A stretch of DNA of 20,825 nt. Source: a virus. The position numbers were made by a program, and so were the translations under genes. The DNA is taken from positions 1-20,825 of the IMG/VR virus record IMGVR_UViG_3300006737_000284; one strand, written 5' to 3'. The stretch's first letter is position 1, and every line of letters begins with the position of its first letter. Below are positions 7,146-15,426 of the stretch, piece after piece. Under the pieces are notes generated by a model. It worked only from the letters and a program-made list of their open reading frames with translations, did no database searches and had not been told where the DNA came from.

Positions 7146-10064
7146 ATGGCTAACGAATTCAAAATTAAAAAAGGCCTGATCGTACACGGATCAGGTTCTA
7201 CAGGAGATAATACAATTGTCGATATTCAAGGTAATCAAGGACAATTATTCTCTATCACAGATTCACTCTCTGGATCTTTATTTTCAGTAAACGATATTTC
7301 AGGTATTCCTATATTAGAAGTTGATTCTAATGATACAGTTAATATGGGTACCTTTGGTTCATTAGCCTTAATAGCATCAGGGTCAGACGTTAAACTACCA
7401 AATGTACCAGCAGGTTCAAGTGAAACAAAAATATTATTAGCAGATTCTGACGGTAAAATAGTTACTAGAACAAATCTTTCATTACAAGGTGCTACAGGTA
7501 GTACTGGAGCTCAAGGTCCAACAGGTGCAACTGGTTCTCAAGGACCGACCGGATCAACAGGATCACAAGGACCTACCGGATCAACTGGACCTACTGGTTC
7601 TCAAGGACCAACTGGACCGACAGGAAGTCAAGGACCTACCGGTCCAACAGGCCCAACTGGATCACAAGGACCAACTGGACCTACTGGAGGAACTGGACCA
7701 ACTGGATCACAAGGACCTACTGGACCAACTGGACCGACCGGACCACAAGGTGCAACTGGAGCAACCGGTTCTCAAGGACCGACAGGACCTACTGGATCTA
7801 CTGGATCACAAGGACCTACTGGACCTACTGGTCCAACAGGTTCTCAAGGCCCTACTGGTCCAACAGGTAGTCAAGGACCTACAGGTCCAACAGGTCCAAC
7901 TGGATCACAAGGACCTACCGGTCCAACAGGCCCAACTGGTAGTCAAGGACCTACTGGAGCAACGGGAAGTCAAGGCCCTACTGGACCTACTGGACCTACT
8001 GGTAGTCAAGGTCCGACAGGACCAACAGGATCTACTGGTCCGACAGGAAGTCAAGGTCCAACCGGACCAACCGGACCAACAGGCCCTCAAGGGGCAACAG
8101 GTGCTACTGGTTCACAAGGACCTACAGGTAACACAGGAAATACGGGTAGTCAAGGGCCTACTGGAGGAACTGGACCAAATGGAGGAACAGGGCCTCAAGG
8201 ACCTACTGGCCCAACTGGTAATACTGGATCTACTGGATCTCAGGGACCAACAGGACCAACAGGTAATACTGGTTCAACTGGATCTCAAGGCCCTACTGGA
8301 CCTACAGGTTCAGGAGGATCTACAGGATCTCAAGGACCAACAGGACCTACAGGTTCAGGAGGATCTACAGGATCACAAGGACCAACAGGACCAACTGGAG
8401 GAACAGGACCTACTGGATCTCAAGGACCGACAGGCCCAACTGGAAATACCGGAAGTCAAGGTCCAACAGGTAATACTGGATCAACTGGAAGTCAAGGACC
8501 AACAGGTCCTACAGGAGGAACAGGTCCTACAGGAAGTCAAGGCCCAACTGGACCTACTGGTAATACAGGAAATACAGGTAGTCAAGGACCGACAGGTCCT
8601 ACAGGTAGTGGCGGATCTACAGGATCACAAGGTCCTACTGGACCTACTGGTTCCGGAGGTAGTACTGGTAGTCAAGGTCCTACCGGACCGACTGGAGGAA
8701 CAGGTCCTACAGGTAGTCAAGGACCTACCGGACCGACTGGAAATACCGGTAATACAGGTTCGCAAGGACCTACCGGACCAACCGGAGGTGGAGGACCTAC
8801 TGGAAGTCAAGGACCTACCGGACCTACTGGAGGTGGAGGACCAACAGGATCGCAAGGTCCAACAGGACCTACTGGAGGTGGAGGACCAACAGGTAGTCAA
8901 GGTCCAACAGGATCAACCGGAGGTGGAGGACCTACTGGATCTCAAGGACCGACAGGACCAACCGGAGGTGGAGGACCTACTGGATCGCAAGGTCCAACAG
9001 GACCTACTGGTAATACCGGATCTCAAGGCCCTACTGGACCTACCGGATCTCAAGGCCCTACTGGACCTACTGGATCTACTGGATCTACTGGATCTACTGG
9101 ATCACAAGGCCCAACTGGACCTACTGGTTCAGGTGGAGGAACAGGACCTCAAGGTCCAAATGGACCTACAGGATCAGGTGGAGGAACAGGACCTCAAGGT
9201 CCGACAGGATCAACTGGAGGTGGAGGACCAACAGGACCTCAAGGACCATCAGGAGCATTGAGTATATCAGGAGATACTAATAATAGAGTAATTACTGCAG
9301 ACGGTGACGGTACAGTTACTGGAGAAGGTAATTTAACTTTTGATGGTAGTGAACTTACAGTATCAGGTGATATTGAATTTACAGGTACTTTAAGCGGTAG
9401 TCAAGATTCTCATATAGAGGCAGAACATTTTGTTGCTCATGGTATTAATGCAAACTCTGGTTTTGGTATAGCAACATTAGGCGGTAAACCTAGCGTGTAT
9501 GGATTTGATACTATACTACATCTTGGATCAGGTCCTAATGCAGGAACAACTAACGGGATTAATTTTAATTATCCAACTACTGGTTCAATTATTCGAGTAG
9601 ATAGCAATCTTGAATTCTTTGCATTTGATAATGCAGGCTCTTCAGATACAGTACAGTTAGGTACTGCAGATGTAGTTGGTGAAGTAGCTTATTGGGGAGT
9701 AGGTACCGTAACACAAGGAGAAGTTTTTGAACTTGAACAATTAGCTCCTAATAATATTCAATGGGATGAAGCTCATGCAGATTCTACTAATGATTCAACA
9801 GGTATGTTAGGACTGGCAATAGGTAGTGGGCAAGCTAACCAAGTAGGTATGTTAATAAGAGGTTATGCAAGATTTACTTCAAAATTTTCCTCACTTCCTA
9901 ATAATGGAAGCCCGGTATATCTAAGTGCTGCGACTGAAGGTCTTATAACCGGTACTGCACCATCAGGTACAGGAGATGTAGTAAGAATAGTTGGTTATGT
10001 AGTAGATAGTGACAATGAAGTAATATATTTTAATCCTGATAGTACATACGTTACTGTAAGTTAA
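7146..10064 (+). CDS. Collagen-like tail fibre protein 2
   Basis: 972 residues. The N-terminus ([19 protein letters not shown], then [15 protein letters not shown], about residues 1-110) is a module I recognise from the virion-proximal end of marine T4-like fibres. Residues about 115-704 form an uninterrupted Gly-X-Y array of about 196 triplets. An [23 protein letters not shown] module (about 709-740) follows, then a globular region with [10 protein letters not shown] and LGGKPSVYG that resembles the first 190 nt of the window. The C-terminal domain ends with [13 protein letters not shown] and [10 protein letters not shown], also seen in such fibres. The gene has its own promoter-like TATTTATA and the one good Shine-Dalgarno. 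It is complete, unlike the upstream fibre. Role: long rod-like fibre for host contact, probably trimeric; the receptor is unknown. Confidence 0.88.
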   Translation: MANEFKIKKGLIVHGSGSTGDNTIVDIQGNQGQLFSITDSLSGSLFSVNDISGIPILEVDSNDTVNMGTFGSLALIASGSDVKLPNVPAGSSETKILLADSDGKIVTRTNLSLQGATGSTGAQGPTGATGSQGPTGSTGSQGPTGSTGPTGSQGPTGPTGSQGPTGPTGPTGSQGPTGPTGGTGPTGSQGPTGPTGPTGPQGATGATGSQGPTGPTGSTGSQGPTGPTGPTGSQGPTGPTGSQGPTGPTGPTGSQGPTGPTGPTGSQGPTGATGSQGPTGPTGPTGSQGPTGPTGSTGPTGSQGPTGPTGPTGPQGATGATGSQGPTGNTGNTGSQGPTGGTGPNGGTGPQGPTGPTGNTGSTGSQGPTGPTGNTGSTGSQGPTGPTGSGGSTGSQGPTGPTGSGGSTGSQGPTGPTGGTGPTGSQGPTGPTGNTGSQGPTGNTGSTGSQGPTGPTGGTGPTGSQGPTGPTGNTGNTGSQGPTGPTGSGGSTGSQGPTGPTGSGGSTGSQGPTGPTGGTGPTGSQGPTGPTGNTGNTGSQGPTGPTGGGGPTGSQGPTGPTGGGGPTGSQGPTGPTGGGGPTGSQGPTGSTGGGGPTGSQGPTGPTGGGGPTGSQGPTGPTGNTGSQGPTGPTGSQGPTGPTGSTGSTGSTGSQGPTGPTGSGGGTGPQGPNGPTGSGGGTGPQGPTGSTGGGGPTGPQGPSGALSISGDTNNRVITADGDGTVTGEGNLTFDGSELTVSGDIEFTGTLSGSQDSHIEAEHFVAHGINANSGFGIATLGGKPSVYGFDTILHLGSGPNAGTTNGINFNYPTTGSIIRVDSNLEFFAFDNAGSSDTVQLGTADVVGEVAYWGVGTVTQGEVFELEQLAPNNIQWDEAHADSTNDSTGMLGLAIGSGQANQVGMLIRGYARFTSKFSSLPNNGSPVYLSAATEGLITGTAPSGTGDVVRIVGYVVDSDNEVIYFNPDSTYVTVS
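7488..9257 (+). repeat. Collagen-like Gly-X-Y array C
   Basis: About 590 codons with Gly at every third position. The first part is mostly GPT/GSQ/GAT. From about 8120 onward GNT, GGT, GSG and GGG triplets become frequent. Some local units are nearly identical as DNA: 8298-8342 and 8343-8387 differ at one of 45 bases; a 29-nt match at 9129 and 9174 is also 45 nt apart; and a 9-nt unit occurs three times at 9072-9098. These indicate recent tandem duplications in the 3' half. Confidence 0.9.
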
Positions 10065-10076
10065 TAACATAAAAAT

Positions 10077-10805
10077 ATGCCTAACGTTAATGCTACAAAA
10101 TATACTATAGGGAATGGACAGATGTTTAACAATGATTTTGAATCTGCCCGAGAGACTGGTCAAAATCATACAGATAATTCAACGGCAAGTAACACTCGTG
10201 TTATACAGTATTTTCAAGATTCTGGTAAATCGGGAATCAATTATCAATTTACAAGATTATTCTGTGCTTTTGATCTTAGTAGTTATACTTCAGGTACTAT
10301 AACTAATTTAACATTTAATTATAGATCTACCACCACAACGTCTAATGCAGGAGCTCTAGAAAGAAGAATAGCTATAGTTAAATTTGATGGTATGGGAAAT
10401 GGTCCTTCATTTAGTAATTACGATGATAGTGAATTTTTTGATGATATAGATTATAGTAGTGCTTATACTGATGTATTAACTTCTATACCTCAATTTGCTG
10501 ATGCTAATCAAGATAATGCTGTAGCTATGAATTCTGCAGCTATTTCAGATGGCCAATCTGATGGTCAATTAAAATTTGCTGTAGTACAGTACACAAATGA
10601 TTATAACGGTAACGGTTCTTTAAGTGACGTAGATGCTTTTTACTTCGCTAATTTTAGCACAAGTAATTCAGGATTCGTACCTTTTTTATCTTTTGACTAT
10701 GCAGCAGGATATGGGAATAACGTTATCGGAGTATCATCAGGAAATATTGCAAACGTTAAAGGAGTAGCAACAGCTAATATAGCGAACGTTATAGGAGTAT
10801 CGTAA
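10077..10805 (+). CDS. Putative tail fibre/adhesin with C-terminal 11-residue repeats
   Basis: 242 residues, starting 12 nt after the second fibre gene. The core (FTRLFCAFDLSSYTSGTITN, then LTFNYRSTTTT) looks beta-rich and secretion-free. The last 30 residues contain an 11-residue repeat: NVIGVSSGNIA, NVKGVATANIA, NVIGVS. Similar 'NVxGVATANIxxV' tails are common in structural proteins of marine tailed phages, usually beside fibre genes. The role (fibre tip, adhesin or fibre chaperone) is inferred only from position and repeat type. No Shine-Dalgarno is visible (leader AACATAAAAAT). It is the last gene before a distinct promoter-like element, so it probably closes the fibre transcription unit. 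Confidence 0.6.
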   Translation: MPNVNATKYTIGNGQMFNNDFESARETGQNHTDNSTASNTRVIQYFQDSGKSGINYQFTRLFCAFDLSSYTSGTITNLTFNYRSTTTTSNAGALERRIAIVKFDGMGNGPSFSNYDDSEFFDDIDYSSAYTDVLTSIPQFADANQDNAVAMNSAAISDGQSDGQLKFAVVQYTNDYNGNGSLSDVDAFYFANFSTSNSGFVPFLSFDYAAGYGNNVIGVSSGNIANVKGVATANIANVIGVS

Positions 10806-10810
10806 AATAG

Positions 10811-10839
10811 TTGTTTATTAAATAAAAAATTCATATATT
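10811..10839 (+). promoter_or_regulatory. Promoter-like TTG-TATATT element before the modification cassette
   Basis: AGTTG (10809-10813), 16 nt, then TTCATATATTA (10830-10840). Read as sigma70-like it is TTGTTT-N17-TATATT. Read as Bacteroidota-type it has a -33 TTG and a TATATT at -7 that lacks the full TAnnTTTG. The same element with the same spacing occurs at 16459-16490. It lies 24 nt before the oxygenase start. Confidence 0.45.
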
Positions 10840-10863
10840 ATATATTAACTAAAAATTTTAAAC

Positions 10864-11457
10864 ATGTTTATAAGTTACAATTTCGATAGGGAGGCAACAG
10901 ACCCTACTAATTATTATTTTTTTGAAGAAGGTTTTACTCAAAAAGAATTAGATAAAATTGCCAAAGGAATAGAATCATTAGAAGAAAAAAAAGCTCAAAC
11001 TGTTGGAGGAGGTAAAGATGATGTTCGTTCATCTAAAGTAAGATGGATACCTCAAGATACTAACTGGTGGTGGTTATATGAAAAACTTCATGATATGGCC
11101 GTTGAAGCAAACAATTGTTTATGGAAGTTTGATTTAACAGCTTTATCTGAAAAAATTCAATATACTGAATATCATGCCGAAGAAGGCGGGCATTATACTT
11201 GGCATCAAGATATAGGACCTGGTGATATGTCAGTTAGAAAAATATCTATTACAGTTCAATTATCTGACCCTTCTGAATACGAAGGAGGAGATTTAGAGTT
11301 ATGGACAGCAGGTTCTGAAGAGCATGCTACAAAAGCACATAAAGGAGCCGGATCAGTATTTATGTTTCCTTCATATATGTTACACAGAGTTACTCCTATT
11401 ACTAAAGGAACAAGACGTTCATTTGTATTATGGTTAGGAGGTTCTCACTATAGGTAA
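10864..11457 (+). CDS. 2-oxoglutarate/Fe(II)-dependent oxygenase (PKHD/prolyl hydroxylase-like)
   Basis: 197 residues, the size of phage-encoded 2OG-Fe(II) oxygenases. The iron triad is visible as H114-x-D116 (YTWHQD) and H174 (MLHRVTPIT), with R184 (GTRRSFVLW) as the 2-oxoglutarate-binding Arg. VQLSDPSEYEGGDLEL is the conserved beta-strand pair preceding the distal His. The reaction is hydroxylation of a protein, peptide or small-molecule substrate with 2OG and O2; the substrate cannot be read from the sequence. Its position, 800 nt after a collagen-like fibre gene and first in a glycan-type cassette, suggests fibre modification, but the fibres lack the Y-position prolines that animal prolyl-4-hydroxylases use. 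Such genes are widespread in marine T4-like phages with debated roles. Catalytic assignment is firm; the target is open. Confidence 0.88.
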   Translation: MFISYNFDREATDPTNYYFFEEGFTQKELDKIAKGIESLEEKKAQTVGGGKDDVRSSKVRWIPQDTNWWWLYEKLHDMAVEANNCLWKFDLTALSEKIQYTEYHAEEGGHYTWHQDIGPGDMSVRKISITVQLSDPSEYEGGDLELWTAGSEEHATKAHKGAGSVFMFPSYMLHRVTPITKGTRRSFVLWLGGSHYR

Positions 11458-11458
11458 T

Positions 11459-13222
11459 ATGATTAAAAATTTAGCTAAGTTATGCTTAGATAATGGAGGT
11501 AGTATATCTCCTTCTATTATCCCTGGTAATCTCATTGATGGTACGGGTCTCTGTAATTCTTCTATCTTTATAGATGATAATGGTGATATTTTATTAAACT
11601 TAAGACATGTACATTATTCTCTATATCATAGTGAGTTTAAACAGAAGTTTTATAGCGGATGGGGCTGTTTAGCATATCTCAATCCTGAAGATGATATATG
11701 TCTTAAAACAGGTAATTACTTATGTAAGTTAGATCCTGAAACTCTTTATATTAAAGATTACACAAAAATCGATACTTCCAAATACGATATTAAACCTATA
11801 TGGGAATTTATAGGTTTGGAAGATTCTCGTATTTTTAGATGGGAGGGTAAGTTATTTGTTAGTGGAGTTAGGAGAGATGTAAAAGATGACGGTGAAGGTA
11901 GAATGGAATTATGCGAGATAGAATTTGAAGACGGTAAATATAAAGAAGTTTCGAGATTAAGAATAGAAGTAGATCCTCATACTTATTTAGAAAAAAATTG
12001 GATGCCTATTGTAGATATGCCTTACCATTATATAAGGTGGGCTAATCCTTTAGAAATAGTTAAAGTAGATCCTAATAATAAATCTAAAGTAGAAGTAAAA
12101 GAAGGGACTCTTACAACTATACCTTGCAAGACAGTAATCAATAAGAGTTATGAATATTATACAGAAAGAGGTTTAAGAGGAGGTTCTCAAGTATTAAAAT
12201 ATAAAGATTATTATTTAGCTATTACTCACGAATGTAACTATTGGATAAATGAAGGTAATACTAAAGATGCAAAATATTACCATAGATTTATTTTTTGGGA
12301 TAAAAATTGGAATTTAGTTAAACTCTCTAAACCATTTAAATTTATGGATACTCAAATTGAGTTTAGTTGTGGGCTAGCTATAAAAAATAAAAATTTTTTA
12401 ATTACCTACGGATTTCAAGATAATGCTGCTTATGTTTTGAAGATGCCTGAGAAAGTATTAGAAGAATTAGAGTACGAAGATTTAGAAAAAGATTTAAATT
12501 TTGAATCTAAACACCCAGATTTCAGTTGGGAATCAAACGAACCTTATCTTTCTAAAATAATCAATAAAGAAATATTTGAAGACGGTATTTATCAAAAGCA
12601 TTTTAAAGTTAAAGAGAACGATATTGTTCTAGATATTGGTGCTAACGTAGGAGCTTTCTCTTATAAAGCATTAAAAGAAAATCCTAAAAAAGTTTATAGT
12701 ATAGAACCTTCTAAATTATTATTACCTACTTTAGAAAAAAACCTTAGTAATTTTAGTAATAAAGAAATTATAAATTATAGATTAGCTGATAATAATTCTA
12801 AAAATAATAAATTTAACTATAACGAAGAAATTAACATCTACGATAACTCAGGCTCTACGTATGATAATATTAAATTTGATGATATTATTAAAAAATATAA
12901 TATAGATAAAATAGATTTTTTAAAATGTGATTCTGAAGGAGGAGAGTATTTTATTTTTAATAAAGAAAATAAAGATTGGATAAGTAATAATGTTAAACAT
13001 ATAGCAGCCGAATTCCATCTTTGGGGTGTCCCTGCAGCATTAGATAGTTTTTATATCTTCAGAGATTTATACTTACAAAATAAAGATAATTATATTGTAG
13101 AAAATAGAGAAGGAATTGATGTATCAATTCATATGAACGATGATGAATGGTTAAAGAATTTTAGCTGGGGTGAAAAAACTAGAGCACAATTAAACGTTTA
13201 TATAAAAGATGGTAGAAAGTAA
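11459..13222 (+). CDS. GH130-like beta-propeller fused to FkbM-type methyltransferase
   Basis: 587 residues. Residues about 30-330 show motifs of five-bladed propeller glycosidases/phosphorylases (GH130/GH43-like): GLEDSRIF (119-126), LEKNWMP (177-183), LRGGSQVLKY (239-248) and a late SCGLAI strand. The GH130 'EDPR' appears here as EDSR, so catalysis is uncertain and a glycan-binding role is possible. Residues about 375-585 form a SAM-dependent methyltransferase: motif I DIGANVGAFS (392-401), the acidic SIEP (414-417) and FLKCDSEGGEY (487-497), which is characteristic of FkbM. FkbM enzymes O-methylate sugars and natural products. The fusion suggests recognition or trimming of a sugar followed by methylation. 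The start is 1 nt after the oxygenase stop, and the end overlaps the next gene by 14 nt. Confidence 0.72.
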   Translation: MIKNLAKLCLDNGGSISPSIIPGNLIDGTGLCNSSIFIDDNGDILLNLRHVHYSLYHSEFKQKFYSGWGCLAYLNPEDDICLKTGNYLCKLDPETLYIKDYTKIDTSKYDIKPIWEFIGLEDSRIFRWEGKLFVSGVRRDVKDDGEGRMELCEIEFEDGKYKEVSRLRIEVDPHTYLEKNWMPIVDMPYHYIRWANPLEIVKVDPNNKSKVEVKEGTLTTIPCKTVINKSYEYYTERGLRGGSQVLKYKDYYLAITHECNYWINEGNTKDAKYYHRFIFWDKNWNLVKLSKPFKFMDTQIEFSCGLAIKNKNFLITYGFQDNAAYVLKMPEKVLEELEYEDLEKDLNFESKHPDFSWESNEPYLSKIINKEIFEDGIYQKHFKVKENDIVLDIGANVGAFSYKALKENPKKVYSIEPSKLLLPTLEKNLSNFSNKEIINYRLADNNSKNNKFNYNEEINIYDNSGSTYDNIKFDDIIKKYNIDKIDFLKCDSEGGEYFIFNKENKDWISNNVKHIAAEFHLWGVPAALDSFYIFRDLYLQNKDNYIVENREGIDVSIHMNDDEWLKNFSWGEKTRAQLNVYIKDGRK

Positions 13223-14609
13223 ATTACAACCCTTAATAGATAAATACATCAGTGACCCTAGTAATCCCGATAGTAATTACTGGTTAGCATACGAGTATGA
13301 AAAAATAGGACAAAATGCAGCTGCGTTATCTTATTATTTAAGATGTGCTGAAATGTCTAAAGATAAAGATTTGGTTTACGAATGTCTTTTAAAGACCTGG
13401 TTAATGTTACATAGAACTGAAAGAAGACCTTGGTATGAACATCAACAACTTTTAACAGCTATTACTTACTATCCTAAAAGACCTGAAGCTTATTACCTAC
13501 TATCTATTTTACATGAAAAAAAGGAAGAATGGAAAGAGTGTTTTTATTATGCAAGTGTAGGATTAGAACTATGCGATTTTAATCTACCTGATTTAAGAAC
13601 CGAAGTTAAATACCCAGGGGATTGTGCTCTTCTTTTACAAAAAGCTTTTAGTAGTTGGTACGTGGGACAAAGAGAAGAAAGTAAAAAACTTTGGTTAGAA
13701 ACTTATAATCATCCTAATATTTCTCCTGAACATAAAGATTTAGCTAAAGAAAATCTAATTAAATTTAATTTATTTAATTATAACGATAATGAAAAAATAG
13801 ATATAGTTTTACAAGGTAAATACTCAGAATATAGTTTAGAAACTGCTAAACAGTATTTAAAATTACCATTTGTTAATGATATAGTAATTTCATGTTGGGA
13901 AGATGACAATACTCCTACAGATAACATAGATAATATAAGATTTATCAAAAATAAATACCCTGCTTCAAATGGAACAGGTAACAGAAATTTGCAGTTAGTT
14001 TCATCTTTAAATGGAGTAAAATCTACAACTACTACTTTTGTAGTCAAAATGCGAAACGATCAAAGGTATGATAACGAAAGTATGCAAAAAATGCATAATT
14101 TTTTTAATGAAAATAAAGAGAAAAAAATAAGTTACGAAAACGATGATACGTTTCCTAAAAATAGAATATTAGTTGCAGGTAATTTTTATGCTTTCCCTTT
14201 CCATCCTAGAGATCATATATTTTGGGGTAATAGAGAGGATCTATTAGAGTTATTCGATGCTCCATTAGAACATAGTAGTATAGAAGAAAGAGTAAAAATG
14301 AAAAGAGAAGATTATTGGAAATACTACGATTGTTATATTAGAACTGAATCATATATAGGTAGCCATTATTGTTCTAATTTTAACGAAAAAATTAAAAAAT
14401 GGTTACTTAAACCTGAGTTATACCTTTATGATGATTCACTTAATTATAAAGAAGCACTAGAATTAAGTAATGAATTAACTAAAAAAGTATTTAAGGCTTT
14501 TCCAAAACAAGGTATAGACTTAGAATGGGATAAATACAACTGGCCTAAATACCCCTACGATAATCAATACACCCAGTTTCATGAAAGATGGCATGAGGAC
14601 GGATATTAA
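13209..14609 (+). CDS. TPR-like domain plus WavE-type glycosyltransferase-like protein
   Basis: 466 residues. The N-terminal about 170 residues are helical, with TPR-like pairs (YWLAYEYEKIGQNAAALSYY; YYLLSILHEKKEEWKECFYY). From about residue 196 the protein matches the WavE lipopolysaccharide-synthesis pattern: IDIVLQGKYSEYSLETAKQY, IVISCWEDD (225-233), GNRNLQLVSSLNG (257-269), VVKMRNDQR (278-286) and FHPRDHIFWGNREDL (331-345). WavE proteins act in LPS core assembly and are presumed glycosyltransferases; the donor is unknown. TPRs may bind a protein acceptor, as in O-GlcNAc transferase, which would fit protein glycosylation, but that is inference. The start lies inside the previous gene (14-nt overlap), suggesting coupled translation. 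No signal peptide: cytoplasmic. Confidence 0.65.
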   Translation: MVESKLQPLIDKYISDPSNPDSNYWLAYEYEKIGQNAAALSYYLRCAEMSKDKDLVYECLLKTWLMLHRTERRPWYEHQQLLTAITYYPKRPEAYYLLSILHEKKEEWKECFYYASVGLELCDFNLPDLRTEVKYPGDCALLLQKAFSSWYVGQREESKKLWLETYNHPNISPEHKDLAKENLIKFNLFNYNDNEKIDIVLQGKYSEYSLETAKQYLKLPFVNDIVISCWEDDNTPTDNIDNIRFIKNKYPASNGTGNRNLQLVSSLNGVKSTTTTFVVKMRNDQRYDNESMQKMHNFFNENKEKKISYENDDTFPKNRILVAGNFYAFPFHPRDHIFWGNREDLLELFDAPLEHSSIEERVKMKREDYWKYYDCYIRTESYIGSHYCSNFNEKIKKWLLKPELYLYDDSLNYKEALELSNELTKKVFKAFPKQGIDLEWDKYNWPKYPYDNQYTQFHERWHEDGY

Positions 14610-15426
14610 TATAGGACTTTCAGGATCTAAATTAAAGATTTTAAACAAAGGTCTCATAAGAAAATATTCCCCTGGTAACTATTTTAAAGATAGGTTTAAA
14701 CTACAAATAGAAAAACAATTAACATTTTCTAAAAGTAATTTTTATAAACTCTCTACACCTCGTATAGTACGGTATACTGATGAATATTTTGATATGGAGT
14801 ACATTCCTGGTGAAAGTTACAATGAATTTTTTAATAAATGTAATAAACAGGATTTAGATAATATAGTTAATATATGTATAGATTATTTCGAAAAAATTCT
14901 CTTATCATCAGAAAGTTATACAGATAGTGATATAAAATCTCTATTAACTGATAAATTCAATAAAGTTAAAAAAGAGTCTTCACATAGTGGTTATATTAAT
15001 TACATTACTCATAAGATTAACTCTACAGAATTTAACAATATTCCAAAATCATCCTGTCATGGTGACTTTACTGTTGCCAACATGATATTTTTTAAAGGTA
15101 ATATATCTTGTATAGATTTTTTAGATTCTTATATAGAAACGGTATTAGTAGATATGGTAAAATTAAAACAAGACATTTATTATGAATGGATTTTAGATAT
15201 TAATGAAAGCAATTTAAGAATAAGACAAAGTTTTAATTACTTATGGAATAAGATATATTCAAAATTTAAACAGTATTATAATTTGGAATTTACAAATTTT
15301 ATTACTATCTTAAATTGGTTAAGAATAGAACCTTATATAAAAACCGATAAGCAAAAAATAGTTTTAAATAATAACATAATTAATTCAAAATATTATGAAG
15401 AGTTTATTAATTCCTATAGCAGGTAA
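14581..15426 (+). CDS. APH/choline-kinase-like phosphotransferase
   Basis: 281 residues. SCHGDFTVANMIF (158-170) is the Brenner motif HGDxxxxN (H160, D162, N167), followed by the metal-binding DFLD segment around ISCIDF (175-180). This is the core of aminoglycoside phosphotransferase/choline-kinase-fold kinases. IRKYSPGNY near the N-terminus may hold the ATP-binding Lys (K28). The reaction is ATP-dependent phosphorylation of a small hydroxyl compound or sugar; the substrate is not determined. A nucleotidyltransferase follows immediately, the same pairing as LicA/LicC in phosphocholine decoration. It overlaps the upstream gene by 29 nt. An alternative ATG at 14593 would shorten this to 17 nt; the choice between the two starts is uncertain. 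Antibiotic resistance is not implied. Confidence 0.75.
   Translation: MKDGMRTDINIGLSGSKLKILNKGLIRKYSPGNYFKDRFKLQIEKQLTFSKSNFYKLSTPRIVRYTDEYFDMEYIPGESYNEFFNKCNKQDLDNIVNICIDYFEKILLSSESYTDSDIKSLLTDKFNKVKKESSHSGYINYITHKINSTEFNNIPKSSCHGDFTVANMIFFKGNISCIDFLDSYIETVLVDMVKLKQDIYYEWILDINESNLRIRQSFNYLWNKIYSKFKQYYNLEFTNFITILNWLRIEPYIKTDKQKIVLNNNIINSKYYEEFINSYSR

Noticed and set aside
7488-9257. CRISPR array
   Set aside because: The periodicity is three codons of coding sequence with no unique spacers of constant length; it is a Gly-X-Y protein repeat.
238-9261. Long ORFs in other frames over the collagen arrays (238-801, 2965-3972 and 7489-9261 on +; 3057-3431, 7905-8090 and 8625-8900 on -)
   Set aside because: These are repetitive Asp/Lys/Gln/Val/Leu or Ser/Trp/Arg/Cys strings caused by the triplet-periodic Gly-X-Y codons, with no independent signals.
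10114-10302. 62-codon + ORF inside the adhesin gene at 10077
   Set aside because: Out-of-frame shadow in AT-rich DNA; the 10077-10805 frame has coherent protein composition and terminal repeats.
10864-11457. Classical prolyl-4-hydroxylase acting on Y-position Pro of the fibres
   Set aside because: The arrays show no Y-position Pro, so this substrate is absent. The enzyme is reported only as a 2OG-Fe(II) oxygenase of unknown target.
14581-15426. Aminoglycoside resistance gene
   Set aside because: Only the shared kinase-fold motif is present, and the cassette context points to glycan or alcohol phosphorylation; the fold is used by many non-resistance kinases.
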